Assembly (NCBI GenBank): GCA_023458415.1
Contig: JAEWZO010000003.1
Location: forward strand, 74,535-138,534
From: Bacteroidota bacterium
Lineage (GTDB): Bacteria > Bacteroidota > Bacteroidia > Flavobacteriales > Weeksellaceae
Direction: 5' to 3'
DNA: 64,000 nt
Positions 25,032 through 33,759 of this stretch are shown here, one piece after another; the stretch's first letter is position 1, and every line of letters begins with the position of its first letter. Below the pieces are notes generated by a model. The model saw only the letters and a list, made by a program, of their open reading frames with translations, was not told the DNA's origin and searched no databases. The position numbers were made by a program, and so were the translations under genes.

Positions 25032-25357
25032 ATGACAGCTAAACCGCTAGAGCCAACAAACGCTAAAGCCCAACTTCTGAAAATCAAAATACCTGTAAAT
25101 CCTATCAAACTGAATATCACGAATCCGCTCCAAAACGGCAAATGCAGATATTTAACTAAAGGAAAGGTGATAAAATTGATTATATCTGTTCCTGGTTTGA
25201 GAAAGTCGAACCAAGAAATCCCGGAAAGGTCTTTGCCTACAAACCAATAATTCATCGCGTCGCCGCCGTTTCTTGCCACGTACTGCCAAGCGAAGAATGC
25301 AAAAGCCAAATGGTAAAGGAACAGTAAATACGGAACTATTTTCATCAAGCGCTTCAT
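25032..25357 (-). pseudogene. 5' fragment of a Wzy-like membrane protein
   Basis: Begins with an ATG at 25357. Roughly 108 residues of membrane protein (SWFDFLKPGTDIINFITFPL, then GFVIFSLIGFTGILIFRSW) resemble residues about 55-120 of the intact Wzy-like gene next to it (YAFNYLFSNLLNMSYLSNTL, LLFSLFGFMGLTFFY). The frame then runs across the junction near 25031 and stops within the duplicated GT4 promoter at 25001. It covers about a quarter of a polymerase, so it cannot be functional. Confidence 0.75.
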
Positions 25358-25396
25358 TAGCTCTAGTCGTGGATATGTGGATGTTTGCGAATTTGC

Positions 25397-26602
25397 TTAT
25401 TTACTGGTTTTCTTCAATAGTTTTTGTTTATGGCGTATTGCCCAGATTTTGCGTGCTTCCATTTCTTTGCTTTGACGGAATGAGAAAACCCATAAAATGT
25501 AGATTATGAGACCTGGTAAAAACATATTACGCATCCGGATCATGATGCCGACATTTCCCAAAGACTGTGAAAAAGCCAAGGTTCCTACGATCAGGAAAAA
25601 CACCAACCCCTTGATAACAAACGGAGCTTTGGCAAAAGCCGCAATGGGCTGACTGCGCATGGCTTTGATAAATAATATAACGAGGATCAAATTTTCAGCA
25701 GAAGCAATTAATCCGTTGAGATTTCGGACGTCAAAAAAGAATGGTCTGAACCAAAAAGTAAGCACTTTCAGCGGAAAAGGCATTCCGCTGACATCAATAC
25801 GGGAACCGCTGGAAGCCCGACTGAGCACGCTGGATTTGGCTTCAGCGAACTTGTCAAACCCTTCAGCAGAGGCTTCCTCAATCTTAGCGAACTCCATCAC
25901 GGAAGGCAGGATTGCCAAACCAATTCCTATAAGCACTCCTGAAAACAACACCCGCTGAAATAAGGAGACTTTACCGCCAAAAATATAGGCCAGACCAAAC
26001 CCTGCCATCAGGAACAGCACGATATGCGGCCGGATGGCCATTGCCAATAGCATACTGATGACCAACAAAGGAATCCTGGTGAACGGTTTCATAATGCCGT
26101 AGGAAAACATCCCAATACAGAGGAATAATGTGGTATCTTTTCCTACGCCAGAACTCCAGAAATGGAGGTTGGGCAGAAAAAAGATGAGGGGAAAGAGCAC
26201 ATATCCATTAATCATTTTATTATAGGGAATGGTTTTCACCACCACCATATAGAAAAAGGTGAGTCCCATAAAACCGAATAATGAAAACAAAAGCGTATTG
26301 GAAAGATAGGACATGTTCAGGAGATTGGAGAACAGATAATTGAACGCATACATAAACATCGTTCCCTCTCCATTGAATAAGCCCTCCTTAAATGTATCCA
26401 TCGAATAGGCTTTTGGCACCCTCCAGTACCCAATGGCATCCCCTTGAATGAAAAAGCAGTAATACGTTCCCATCAGCAAATGAAAGAACAAAAGCTTTCG
26501 AAGCACTTGCTGATCCCGCTCCGTCAACTGACTGCTGAACAGATTGATGAAGCCGAGACCCAATACAATAATTAGAGGAATGTAGATTAAATCCAATATC
26601 AT
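25397..26602 (-). CDS. Wzy-like polysaccharide polymerase (module 2)
   Basis: 401-residue integral membrane protein with about ten to eleven helices. FFIQGDAIGYWRVPKAYSMD (about 51-70), then FLPNLHFWSSGVGKDTTLFL, resembles the O-antigen/EPS polymerase group in which an acidic/aromatic periplasmic motif precedes the helical core. It lies between a GT4 gene and the remnant of a related protein. No other candidate polymerase is present in module 2, so the role is inferred from topology and context. Confidence 0.72.
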   Translation of the reverse strand: MILDLIYIPLIIVLGLGFINLFSSQLTERDQQVLRKLLFFHLLMGTYYCFFIQGDAIGYWRVPKAYSMDTFKEGLFNGEGTMFMYAFNYLFSNLLNMSYLSNTLLFSLFGFMGLTFFYMVVVKTIPYNKMINGYVLFPLIFFLPNLHFWSSGVGKDTTLFLCIGMFSYGIMKPFTRIPLLVISMLLAMAIRPHIVLFLMAGFGLAYIFGGKVSLFQRVLFSGVLIGIGLAILPSVMEFAKIEEASAEGFDKFAEAKSSVLSRASSGSRIDVSGMPFPLKVLTFWFRPFFFDVRNLNGLIASAENLILVILFIKAMRSQPIAAFAKAPFVIKGLVFFLIVGTLAFSQSLGNVGIMIRMRNMFLPGLIIYILWVFSFRQSKEMEARKIWAIRHKQKLLKKTSK

Positions 26603-26626
26603 AACTGCAAAAATAGTTTTTTATGC

Positions 26627-27682
26627 CTAATGGCTAAGGATTTCTTTCCATTTGGTGGAAGTCTGCTGAATGCAATAGCGTTCCTCGACTTTCTTTCGGG
26701 CGTTGCGTCCCAGCTGGTGTCTTAATTCGGTATTGGATGTTAAGGTTTTAATGGCTTGAATCCACTCTTCATCCCCAGCAGCTAAAATCCCGGTTTCTCC
26801 CGGAACCGTGACTTCCCTGTTCATTCCCACATCCGATGCTACTCCCGGGATTCCACAGGCGGCATACTGAATGAGTTTATAGGCGCATTTTCCCTTTTCC
26901 CATTTGGAATCCTGCAGTGGCATAATCCCAATATCCATTTTTAGAATCTCAGCAACTTCTGACTCTTCCGTCCACCGGATATATTTTACATTTTTTCCGA
27001 GATCCATATCCTCTGTTATCCCCACAATATGGAAACGGATATTCGGCTCTTGATGCTGCAAGGCTTTGATCCAGTCTTTGCAGGGTAAAAGATGTTTTTC
27101 GAAGGTCGTTTTCGTCCCAATCCATCCCACAATGCATTGATCAGCAGCTGTATTTTGTTTAACCGGATATCTTTCCAGATCGATGACGGTTGGAATAATT
27201 TCTATGTTTTTTGCTCCCGACCGGGCTGCATAGTCTGCCAAATATTGATTTCCTGCCACCACCGTTCCGCTGAAACGCATTACATAGGCAATTTTATTTC
27301 CGAGAAAATTTTTAATCATCGGATTTGCACTTTGGTCATAGTTATGAAAAATGGCATCATCATAATCTACAATGTATTGGATTCCCAACAGTTTTAACAT
27401 CCATTCCGCCCATGCGGGCAGAAAAGGAAATATCTCTTTTTCGATGACTACTCTGTCATAACTGAATACTGAGAAAAGCACCCATAATCTTTTAAAGTAG
27501 GATTTTAAAACAGCACTGATATTTTTTTTTCCTGCATAAAAATCTTTCAGGTACGCATCGTCAAAGAACGGTTTTACGGTCACCTGCATCCCCGCCTTTT
27601 CCAAATAAGGAAAATACTGATAGCTGCGCATTCTGCTGCTGCCCGCCAGCCTCGTGTATTTGGTAAGGTAAAGGATTTTCAT
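26627..27682 (-). CDS. Glycosyltransferase family 4 (module 2)
   Basis: 351-residue GT-B transferase. It starts MKILYLTKYTRLAGSSRMRS, with the SSRMR(S/A) N-terminal loop common to one GT4 branch. VVAGNQYLADYAARSGAKNI and CIVGWIGTKTTFEKHL lie at the domain interface, and the donor site includes ECAYKLIQYAACGIPGVAS-like sequence (here KCAYKLIQYAACGIPGVAS). Lys replaces the first Glu of the EX7E motif. Donor unknown. It is 20 bases after the next upstream GT gene. Confidence 0.85.
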   Translation of the reverse strand: MKILYLTKYTRLAGSSRMRSYQYFPYLEKAGMQVTVKPFFDDAYLKDFYAGKKNISAVLKSYFKRLWVLFSVFSYDRVVIEKEIFPFLPAWAEWMLKLLGIQYIVDYDDAIFHNYDQSANPMIKNFLGNKIAYVMRFSGTVVAGNQYLADYAARSGAKNIEIIPTVIDLERYPVKQNTAADQCIVGWIGTKTTFEKHLLPCKDWIKALQHQEPNIRFHIVGITEDMDLGKNVKYIRWTEESEVAEILKMDIGIMPLQDSKWEKGKCAYKLIQYAACGIPGVASDVGMNREVTVPGETGILAAGDEEWIQAIKTLTSNTELRHQLGRNARKKVEERYCIQQTSTKWKEILSH

Positions 27683-27702
27683 TGATGGGCGATGGTTGGT
27701 GG

Positions 27703-28887
27703 TTAGTGTGTGATGGCTTGGATGTAGGATTCTGCGGCAGCTTCCAAAGAAAAATAATCCTGCGCTTTCTGAGCGATCTTATTTCTATCGGCAAATATAG
27801 CTTTTTCTACAAAATGTTTGATCTGCGCTATCTGTGGCAGCAAACCGATGGAATGATCGTAGAGGTAACATTCTTCAAAATTTCCCAAAATCTTCTCCGT
27901 GTCGCCAATGCCTTTGCTGGCAATCACGGGCAGTCCGCAGAGCAGATACTCACCTAATTTTATGGGTGCCACCCCCTGCATACTGAAGGTGGGTTTTCTG
28001 AGTCCGAATGCTACATCACCGCCGTTGAGATAAAACGACACCTTTTCCGAAGGCACCGATTTTAAGATAATGTGAGCTTTCAGCTCCGTGGGAATATTTT
28101 GTTCTGCAAATGCTGTATTGCCAGTGAGGATGAGGAACTTTGCCTTATGCTTTTCGGCGTATGCCTGAAAGATTTCCAACATTTCAGTCAGGCAGTACTG
28201 CGGTCCCAAAGATCCGGCATAAATAAACAGCAATTCGTCTTTCAAGCCCAATTCCTGCCTTACTTTTTCTCTTAATTTTGGCTGATAAGCAAATTTATTT
28301 TTGTCCCTTCCGTTAAAAACCACGGAAAATTTTGATCGGTAGGATTCGCCAATATGGGCGATATGGATGTCTATTGCTTTCTGAGATCTGGTGATGACGG
28401 CATCCGCAGACTTCAGCATTTTCGCCTCTGCCGACTTCATCAGTTTATATTGAAAAGATTCTTTTTTTAGTCCTGCAAAATCAATCCGTTCTTCGATGGG
28501 TAAACCGTCTGCATCAAAAATGAGTTTAAAGTTTTTGTTTTTGATTTGATTCACGATCATCGCGGGGAAAGTACTCCTCGGCATTACCATGTGAATATTA
28601 TTTTCCCTGATGTATTTTTTGATTTTGGCTGAAGAGGTAAGCACCGTCAAAAGACTTCCTATGGCAATATTAGGTTTCCTAAGAACGGGCCAAGCCGTAT
28701 AGGTGATTCCCATTTGGTTTGCCGCTGCTTTGGTATGCGCGATTTTTTGAGCATCCGCCCAGGTGAACTGTACCACGTGGAATTGATACGCTCCCTGCTT
28801 CGCGATTTCCTGAAAAATAGGCATGAACAGTCCTTCCATATAGGAAGTTTGCGGGCCGTCCCAGGTGATGAAGAGGAGATTTTTCAT
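27703..28887 (-). CDS. Glycosyltransferase, GT4-like (module 2)
   Basis: 394 residues. LLFITWDGPQTSYMEGLFMP opens the acceptor domain and IDFAGLKKESFQYKLMKSAE lies in the middle. In the donor domain LFIYAGSLGPQYCLTEMLEI and FGLRKPTFSMQGVAPIKLGE take the place of the usual EX7E block, with VAPIKLGEYLLCGLPVIAS following. This layout fits a subgroup of GT4 found in Bacteroidetes EPS clusters. It lies between an acyltransferase and another GT4 in the same operon. Confidence 0.8.
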   Translation of the reverse strand: MKNLLFITWDGPQTSYMEGLFMPIFQEIAKQGAYQFHVVQFTWADAQKIAHTKAAANQMGITYTAWPVLRKPNIAIGSLLTVLTSSAKIKKYIRENNIHMVMPRSTFPAMIVNQIKNKNFKLIFDADGLPIEERIDFAGLKKESFQYKLMKSAEAKMLKSADAVITRSQKAIDIHIAHIGESYRSKFSVVFNGRDKNKFAYQPKLREKVRQELGLKDELLFIYAGSLGPQYCLTEMLEIFQAYAEKHKAKFLILTGNTAFAEQNIPTELKAHIILKSVPSEKVSFYLNGGDVAFGLRKPTFSMQGVAPIKLGEYLLCGLPVIASKGIGDTEKILGNFEECYLYDHSIGLLPQIAQIKHFVEKAIFADRNKIAQKAQDYFSLEAAAESYIQAITH

Positions 28888-28901
28888 TCTAGATAATTTA
28901 A

Positions 28902-29939
28902 CTATGTGCCCGAAAAATATTTACCTAATGGAAGTTTATTGACGATATAGACAATAATAGTTGATAAAAAGAAACACACTAAACTAGTTATAATGATCCC
29001 AATAATGGGATTAATAAAATCATAATACAATCCTATTTTTTGAATACTCCATAATACTAGTATATGAACTAAATAAATTCCATAGCTATATTTGCTAAAA
29101 AATTTTATTATTGATTTAACTCTTAAATTTTTAAACTCCAATTCTTTAAAATATAAAAAAACACCTATAGAAACTAATGTAACATTTGGAGTCAAATAAT
29201 CATAAAACCAGTCAATAAATTCATTTTTATAACTTGAAATTAAAAAGGTTCCAATTCCCGTAATAAAAATACCTATAACTATTAAAGAAAAATATACAAT
29301 TTTTTTTCTCTTAATATTTATAACAAAATTGTTTAAGTAATATCCTAAAATTGGAAATCCAATAAAACCGGAAAAGTAAATAATATTAATTTTGGGGATA
29401 AAAGTAGTTATAAAGGGAAAGGTAATAAATAGTGAAACAATCCAAAGGAATAAAAAGTATTCAATTTCCTTTTTAGTTGAATTTTTAATCCATTTACCTA
29501 TCAAAGGGAAGATTAGATAGAGTCCCATAATTAAATAGATATACCAAAAGTGGAAACTTGCTCCACTAATTATCGCAATTTTAATTTCTTCTTGGAATTT
29601 ATTGAAATTGAAGGTTCCTAAATAGGTATAAAATATAATATCTTTTAATATATATATAAAACTCCAAAAAAGAAACGGATAAAATATCCGTAGAACTCTC
29701 TTTTTTAAGTAACTTCTAATACTTGAATAATCTTTCGATAGCAACAATACTCCTGAAATCATTAAAAATATAGGGACACAAAATCTAACTGAACTATCAA
29801 ATATATTTCCAATCCACCATACTGTATCAGAGATAGATCCAAATTGGTAAACAATGGGTGCCGCTACATGTAAAATTATTACAGCGATTGTTGCTAAAAC
29901 CCGTAAAGTGTCAATCCATTCAATGCTATCTTTTTTCAT
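28902..29939 (-). CDS. Acyltransferase 3 family membrane protein (OafA/NodX-like)
   Basis: 345 residues, about ten TM helices. The N-terminal EWIDTLRVLATIAVIILHVA contains the family's conserved His after the first helix, and KRVLRIFYPFLFWSF carries the R..P motif. It would transfer an acetyl or other acyl group from the cytoplasm to a sugar of the repeat unit. Very AT-rich (Ile/Asn/Lys-heavy) compared with the GT genes downstream in the operon. A 38-codon remnant of another member of the same family precedes it, so it looks like a replacement gene acquired by transfer. Confidence 0.88.
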   Translation of the reverse strand: MKKDSIEWIDTLRVLATIAVIILHVAAPIVYQFGSISDTVWWIGNIFDSSVRFCVPIFLMISGVLLLSKDYSSIRSYLKKRVLRIFYPFLFWSFIYILKDIIFYTYLGTFNFNKFQEEIKIAIISGASFHFWYIYLIMGLYLIFPLIGKWIKNSTKKEIEYFLFLWIVSLFITFPFITTFIPKINIIYFSGFIGFPILGYYLNNFVINIKRKKIVYFSLIVIGIFITGIGTFLISSYKNEFIDWFYDYLTPNVTLVSIGVFLYFKELEFKNLRVKSIIKFFSKYSYGIYLVHILVLWSIQKIGLYYDFINPIIGIIITSLVCFFLSTIIVYIVNKLPLGKYFSGT

Positions 29940-29957
29940 TTAATTTAAATTTGTTTT

Positions 29958-30074
29958 TCAGTAAGGCTTTACGGTTTTTGATGCAATAGGAATTTGGAAG
30001 AATACGACAGCCATTGCTGCAATATCACGAATACCAATTAAGCCCGGTAAATAAATTCTAACTTTTTCACTCAT
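29958..30074 (-). pseudogene. 38-codon stump of another acyltransferase 3 gene
   Basis: Starting with the ATG at 30074, which overlaps the GT stop by four bases (ATGA), the frame reads VRIYLPGLIGIRDIAAMAVV, the characteristic start of OafA-type acyltransferases (LPGLnGIRaiAal). It ends after 38 codons at 29958. Its tight coupling to the upstream GT shows it was the original operon gene before truncation. Confidence 0.72.
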
Positions 30075-31147
30075 AGCAAATCATTCCATTTTTTAATCAC
30101 TTCTTTAGCAGAAAACCTATGCCGATTTTGAAATGCATTTTCAGAAAATTTTTCCCGTTTTTCTTCATCCATAATAAGATGAGATAATTCAGAAGCAAAC
30201 TTTTCTATGTTATTGTGCTCTAGCAACAGACCGTCATCACTTATTATATGTCGTGGACCATTTGGCGAATCGTAAGAAACCGCTGGTAACGCCGCCCACT
30301 TACATTCCAAAAGAACCATACCGAAAGATTCTGTTTGCGATGTTAGACATAGAATAGAAGATATCCCCATTACTTCTTTGAGATTAGATGTTGCAGGTAA
30401 GAAATTAATGCGACCAATATTGTATTGATTAATATAGGCTATATATTCATTAAGAAGATCTTCGTCACCGTTGCCGTAGATTTCCAAATTCCAAGCGGGG
30501 TGTTCCTTATATATCTTTTCCCATATTTTAATTAAATGATCATATTGTTTGTCTGGATGAATACGACCAGCGGAAATTATTTTTTTTTGTCTATATCGAT
30601 ACACAATATGTTCTCCACTGTCAATTTGGATAAAATTTGGAATTACAGTAAGATTATTTAATTGGTAATACTGTTTTTCGTCTTCATTTAGCAAAACTAT
30701 TTTATGGTATCTATTTAAAAACCACCATTTATATTTCCAACTTTTGGTAACTGATAAAGCACCGGAGCTGTGAATTTCAAGAACTTTATTTATTTTTGGT
30801 AGAATAAATGGTAAAATTAGAGAAGGAATACCCGTGAGAGTAGTTATGACGATATCAGGAGATTCTTTTTTTAAAATTTTATTCACTTTCGATGTCAAAG
30901 TAAATAACTCATACACACTATATCTTTTCTTTTTTCTCTGTATCTTTAAATCAACTAATTTAAAGTCATTTTTTGGTGGATATAATATCGGAGCATTATT
31001 TTGGTTGATAGTAACAACCACTACCTCATAGCCATATTCTTCTATCCACGCATCAATTTTATTTGACAACATTCTTTCTATACCGCCATGATATTTAAAA
31101 TGATTTACAATGTAAAGAACCTTTTTTCTATATTTATCTGAATTCAT
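30071..31147 (-). CDS. Glycosyltransferase family 4 (module 2)
   Basis: 358 residues from the ATG at 31147; the longer frame starts with TTG at 31162. VLYIVNHFKYHGGIERMLSN is the Gly-rich N-terminal loop, IISAGRIHPDKQYDHLIKIW the donor-domain start, and TSQTESFGMVLLECKWAALP carries EX7E (Glu-Ser-Phe-Gly to Glu). This resembles WfgD/AmsK-like transferases with the FGMVLLE signature. It overlaps the upstream GT by 14 bases. Sugar donor not predictable. Confidence 0.88.
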   Translation of the reverse strand: MNSDKYRKKVLYIVNHFKYHGGIERMLSNKIDAWIEEYGYEVVVVTINQNNAPILYPPKNDFKLVDLKIQRKKKRYSVYELFTLTSKVNKILKKESPDIVITTLTGIPSLILPFILPKINKVLEIHSSGALSVTKSWKYKWWFLNRYHKIVLLNEDEKQYYQLNNLTVIPNFIQIDSGEHIVYRYRQKKIISAGRIHPDKQYDHLIKIWEKIYKEHPAWNLEIYGNGDEDLLNEYIAYINQYNIGRINFLPATSNLKEVMGISSILCLTSQTESFGMVLLECKWAALPAVSYDSPNGPRHIISDDGLLLEHNNIEKFASELSHLIMDEEKREKFSENAFQNRHRFSAKEVIKKWNDLL

Positions 31148-32195
31148 TATAAAAAGTTTCAAGATTATGAATATACTTCTCTATTGTAAATTTATCGGTA
31201 ACAGATTGATATCCTATTTCCCCAACTCTTTGCAATTGAATATTATCTAAATTAAGGATATAATTAAATGTAGATAGAAATTCATTTTCATTATGGGGAT
31301 CAAATAACCATCCATTTTCTCCATCATTAATAAATTCCGGAATTCCTCCCACATTAGAACATAGAACAGGAATTTGCAAGAACATGGCTTCTACAGCGGC
31401 AATACCAAAACCTTCGGAAAACGATGGTAATATATATAAATCAGCAGAGCAAAGGTACTGCGATGGTTCTTTAACAAAACCCACAAAAGTAACCTTATTA
31501 CTAATGTTTAATACGCCAGCAAGTTTTTCAAGATTTTCTCTTTCCCGGCCATCCCCGACAATTGTTAGCTGGATATCTTTTTTAGACAGTTTTGCAAATG
31601 CACGCAAAAGCGTTGCAACGTTTTTAACTTTCTCCAATCGACCCACATAGACAATATTGAAATTGAGGTTTTCTTTTTTTGGAAAAACTTTGGGTTTACT
31701 TACAGGATTGTAAATAACAATTCCTTTTGTCGCAGGTATTTCGCGCGTTCTCATCAAATGATCTATAACTGATTGGGAAACGCCGACAACTTTATCCGCA
31801 AACCTATATACTAGCGAAAACACCTTTTTTGCTAGCTTAGAATGATTCGGAATACCAATTTCTTCACCGATGACGGTTTTTACTCCTGCTAATTTTGCGG
31901 CAAAAATGCCATGAAAATTGGCTTCTGCTGCTGCGCTATGTACAATATCTGGTTTTATTTTTCTTATGAGTTTGTAAACTGCCCAAATATTTGACAAATT
32001 CTTTATTGCAAAATTGCGTTTGAGGATATGTACTTCAAACCCCCTTTCCCTTAATATACCTTCTGCGTATCCACCATAACCAATGGACGCAAATATATAT
32101 TCATTTTGCAATAATTCAGGTTTTTCTGTGAAACTGATGTATTGTTTTTCTTGACCTCCAAAGTCAAGAAGAGTAGTCAGGCGAAGAATTTTCAT
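31134..32195 (-). CDS. Glycosyltransferase family 4 (module 2)
   Basis: 353 residues. KILRLTTLLDFGGQEKQYIS starts the acceptor domain. PDIVHSAAAEANFHGIFAA, NIVYVGRLEKVKNVATLLRA and LPSFSEGFGIAAVEAMFLQI follow, the last carrying EX7E (Glu-Gly-Phe-Gly to Glu). It is a standard retaining GT4. Its ATG overlaps the GT2 stop by four bases, so the two are translationally coupled. Confidence 0.9.
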   Translation of the reverse strand: MKILRLTTLLDFGGQEKQYISFTEKPELLQNEYIFASIGYGGYAEGILRERGFEVHILKRNFAIKNLSNIWAVYKLIRKIKPDIVHSAAAEANFHGIFAAKLAGVKTVIGEEIGIPNHSKLAKKVFSLVYRFADKVVGVSQSVIDHLMRTREIPATKGIVIYNPVSKPKVFPKKENLNFNIVYVGRLEKVKNVATLLRAFAKLSKKDIQLTIVGDGRERENLEKLAGVLNISNKVTFVGFVKEPSQYLCSADLYILPSFSEGFGIAAVEAMFLQIPVLCSNVGGIPEFINDGENGWLFDPHNENEFLSTFNYILNLDNIQLQRVGEIGYQSVTDKFTIEKYIHNLETFYNEFR

Positions 32196-33118
32196 ACGGC
32201 TTCGTTTTTTATTTTTGAGAAAATCCTGGTCATAAAGTTAATCGCATTTTTTACAAATTGTTTTTTGAAAAATAGATTGTTCTGAATAATAAAAATTATA
32301 AATTGATAAAACTGTTTAAGGGCAAGTCTTTTATTTACAGGTATTAAGTATAGCGCTTTTGCATATAAATTGTCGGCATATGAAAATTTTATTTGTCGGA
32401 AAACATTGCTTGAGTTTTTCGCTTTAAGTTTTTCCTGTAATGAAATCAAAGTCGAATATGTCCCTAAAGCTTTATTAATTTTATTTATTTCATCAATTGA
32501 AGAATAAACACCAAAACCTGTCATGCGGTATACCGCACCAACAAAATTAAGATTTGTCACTTTTCCAAACATCTGCAGATAATTAAAAAGAAATGTATCA
32601 CCATTAAAAACTTCGGCAGTAAATTTAAAATAGTCTGCATTTAATATATTTTTGAATAAAACGCACTGTGTATAAAGAATATCTTGGGAAAAGAAGTTTT
32701 TTTCAAAATCATTTTCTACAACAATCCTCTGATGTCCTACAGCAATATATTCCTTATTCTCCTCCAAAAAATCAACCTGCTTCTGGAGTTTCAGCGGGTC
32801 GGTCCAGTAATCGTCGCCTTCGCAGAGTGCAATGTATTCGCCGGTTGCCTGTTCTAATGCCCAAACGAAATTAGGCATCATGCCTTTGTTGGTTTCGTGT
32901 TTGGTATATTTTATTTCAAAGTTGCTTGGTGCAGGGTTTTCTAAGAAATATTTTTTCACAACCTCATCTGTTGCGTCCGGGGAATTATCGTTTGCGATGA
33001 TAAATTCTATAGGACCATCATATTGCTGCATGAGCACACCATCAAGGGTTTCCGTGATGTATTTTTCGTGACCATAGGTGATGGTGACTACGCTAACTTT
33101 GGGTAATTCCATATTCAT
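32192..33118 (-). CDS. Glycosyltransferase family 2 (module 2)
   Basis: 308 residues. VSVVTITYGHEKYITETLDG (8-27), then IEFIIANDNSPDATDEVVKK, and EYIALCEGDDYWTDPLKLQK with the DD metal site, all fit inverting GT-A family 2 enzymes. The C-terminal third is helical, with hydrophobic stretches (FYQFIIFIIQNNLFF) but no clear TM. The gene lies three bases before the acetyltransferase stop, within the amino-sugar cassette. Confidence 0.9.
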   Translation of the reverse strand: MNMELPKVSVVTITYGHEKYITETLDGVLMQQYDGPIEFIIANDNSPDATDEVVKKYFLENPAPSNFEIKYTKHETNKGMMPNFVWALEQATGEYIALCEGDDYWTDPLKLQKQVDFLEENKEYIAVGHQRIVVENDFEKNFFSQDILYTQCVLFKNILNADYFKFTAEVFNGDTFLFNYLQMFGKVTNLNFVGAVYRMTGFGVYSSIDEINKINKALGTYSTLISLQEKLKAKNSSNVFRQIKFSYADNLYAKALYLIPVNKRLALKQFYQFIIFIIQNNLFFKKQFVKNAINFMTRIFSKIKNEAV

Positions 33119-33121
33119 GTA

Positions 33122-33757
33122 TTACATCAATTCTTTTTTCACCACTGCAGGGATGCCTGCTACCATTACATTTGCAGGTATATTATTTCTCACTATGGCT
33201 CCTGCTGCAATAACAGAATTACTTCCGATAACAACATCAGGAAAAATTACTGAACCTGCTCCTATACTTACAAAATTCCCTATATCGGCTCTTCCCAAGA
33301 TGCTGGTTGATGGTGAAATTTCACAAAACTCCCCTATTTTAACATCATGTGTAATCACAGAATTATAGTAAACCATGGTGCCTTTCCCAATTATAACATC
33401 ATTAGAAATTTTAACTCCCGAAAGAATATTACATCCCGAACTGATCTGTATTCCAAAACTTCCTATTTCAGCATGTTTACTGATGACACTGCTCAATTCG
33501 CCTCCTATACTTTCAAATTTATCGCAAAGCTTTTTTCTTAAGGAAGGATTTCCAATACCTAAAACAAAATGATTCGAAGTTTGGTTGAAATAGGTTTTAG
33601 CCTCCTCGATTGTTCTTAAAACAGGGAATTGCCCAAATAATTTTTCGGGCAGATCGACATTGACATCATCGTAAAAACAAAGGTTTTCGGTTTGTCCGTT
33701 CTGATGAAGAATTTCCAGGACTTCCTTAGCAAAGCCTTTTGCACCAATGATCAGCAT
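33122..33757 (-). CDS. Sugar acyltransferase, NeuD/PglD/VioB-like
   Basis: 211 residues. The N-terminal MLIIGAKGFAKEVLEILHQN binds the nucleotide sugar, and from about 95 hexapeptide repeats form a left-handed beta-helix. The candidate catalytic His is in SVITHDVKIGEFCEISP. Placed two bases after the aminotransferase gene, it probably acylates the 4-amino group made there, giving a 4-acylamino-4,6-dideoxyhexose. Whether the acyl group is acetyl cannot be seen. Confidence 0.87.
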   Translation of the reverse strand: MLIIGAKGFAKEVLEILHQNGQTENLCFYDDVNVDLPEKLFGQFPVLRTIEEAKTYFNQTSNHFVLGIGNPSLRKKLCDKFESIGGELSSVISKHAEIGSFGIQISSGCNILSGVKISNDVIIGKGTMVYYNSVITHDVKIGEFCEISPSTSILGRADIGNFVSIGAGSVIFPDVVIGSNSVIAAGAIVRNNIPANVMVAGIPAVVKKELM

Positions 33758-33759
33758 AA

